From the NCBI GenBank assembly GCA_946886925.1, contig CAMPJQ010000015.1, positions 1 to 15,467 of the forward strand: a stretch of 15,467 nt of DNA, written 5' to 3'. The stretch is from an uncultured Terrimonas sp. (GTDB lineage Bacteria > Bacteroidota > Bacteroidia > Chitinophagales > Chitinophagaceae). The position numbers and the translations under genes are program-made. The notes under the pieces are model-generated. The model worked only from the letters and a program-made list of their open reading frames with translations. It was not told the DNA's origin and made no database searches. Position 1 is the stretch's first letter; each line of letters begins with the position of its first letter. Positions 15,049 to 15,467 of the stretch are shown one piece after another.

Positions 15049-15467
15049 TTAATTGTTTCTGAATTTGTCCAGATCTTTCCAGATCGGATTTTCATTTTCT
15101 GTATTGCGTTCGTTTAGTTTTCTGAGCATATCCAGCGCTTCCTGGTTGCATTTTGAACTGCCGTCGGAATTTTCTCCGCAGGTGCGCTGCAATGGAATAC
15201 TCAGATTGATAAATTCATATATCCAGCCAGCCGCATTAATATGACTTTCTGTTCTTGATATATAATATACATCCGGATCCTCCTCGGACGCATTCATTTC
15301 ATCCGGGTTGTCAACCATCTTTACCAGTACTTCAAAATCATCCCACAGGCTCTTTTCCAGGGTATTGCCACATAAGTCGCATAACAAGGTAACCATTCCT
15401 CCTATCTCAAATTTAAGCATGAGAAAAGAGGCTTTTTTGTCCAGGATTAGTTTTACAGTAACACGGG
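15049..15467 (-). CDS. DUF177 / YceD-family protein (partial, N-terminus beyond right edge)
   Basis: DUF177 proteins are encoded just before rpmF in most bacteria; YceD homologues are linked to 23S rRNA processing or ribosome assembly. The frame stays open to the right edge. Upstream of the Met at 15420 it reads 'RVTVKLILDKKASFL', which continues naturally into 'MLKFEIGGMVTLLCDLCG'. The true start is therefore outside the window, and about 139 residues are visible; a family length near 170-190 is expected. Visible marks are the CxxC pair in 'LLCDLCG', the acidic stretch 'NASEEDPDVYYISRTESHINAAGWIYEFINLSIPL', and two more cysteines ('RTCGENSDGSSKC') after it, which may complete a metal site. 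Family call rests on these motifs plus position next to rpmF. Confidence 0.9.
   Translation of the reverse strand, partial: RVTVKLILDKKASFLMLKFEIGGMVTLLCDLCGNTLEKSLWDDFEVLVKMVDNPDEMNASEEDPDVYYISRTESHINAAGWIYEFINLSIPLQRTCGENSDGSSKCNQEALDMLRKLNERNTENENPIWKDLDKFRNN

Overview
This window is a core-genome stretch of a Bacteroidota bacterium, probably of the class Chitinophagia. The placement rests on three things: a 2414-residue SprA protein (the type IX secretion translocon found only in this phylum); promoter cores of the Bacteroidota type (TAnnTTTG, with a TTTG-like -33 box) rather than TATAAT; and the near absence of Shine-Dalgarno sequences. The genus-level placement is inference.

Layout. 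Bases 1-665 (minus) hold the N-terminal part of an LD-carboxypeptidase of peptidase family S66, cut by the left edge. Bases 765-1145 (minus) hold a small exported cysteine-containing protein of unknown function. Bases 1403-3493 (plus) hold metG. A 322-bp gap (3494-3815) carries degenerate heptanucleotide repeats. Bases 3816-4505 (minus) hold a short-chain dehydrogenase with strong resemblance to dihydropteridine reductase. Bases 4618-11862 (minus) hold sprA, nearly half the window, directly behind ruvA (11896-12480, minus). A 312-bp divergent intergenic region follows, then fabH (12793-13785, plus). fabH converges on the minus-strand cluster DUF177/YceD - rpmF - plsX (15467 down to 13802), whose first gene is cut by the right edge.

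How the genes work together. FabH starts type II fatty-acid synthesis and PlsX moves the finished acyl chains from ACP to phosphate for phospholipid synthesis. The DUF177-rpmF-plsX order is the familiar coupling of a 23S rRNA/ribosome-linked protein and bL32 to lipid synthesis. SprA forms the outer-membrane pore of the type IX secretion system. MetG and RuvA are translation and recombination housekeeping genes. The S66 peptidase trims or recycles peptidoglycan peptides.

I did not find a convincing undescribed biological system. The less ordinary features are: heptad-periodic repeat arrays in three intergenic gaps; two minus-strand genes whose ATG lies directly behind a hairpin-plus-T-tract with almost no leader; a TTG start on sprA; AT-rich palindromes upstream of fabH and plsX; the flipped orientation of fabH relative to plsX; and a small secreted protein with a conserved-looking Cys/His pattern.
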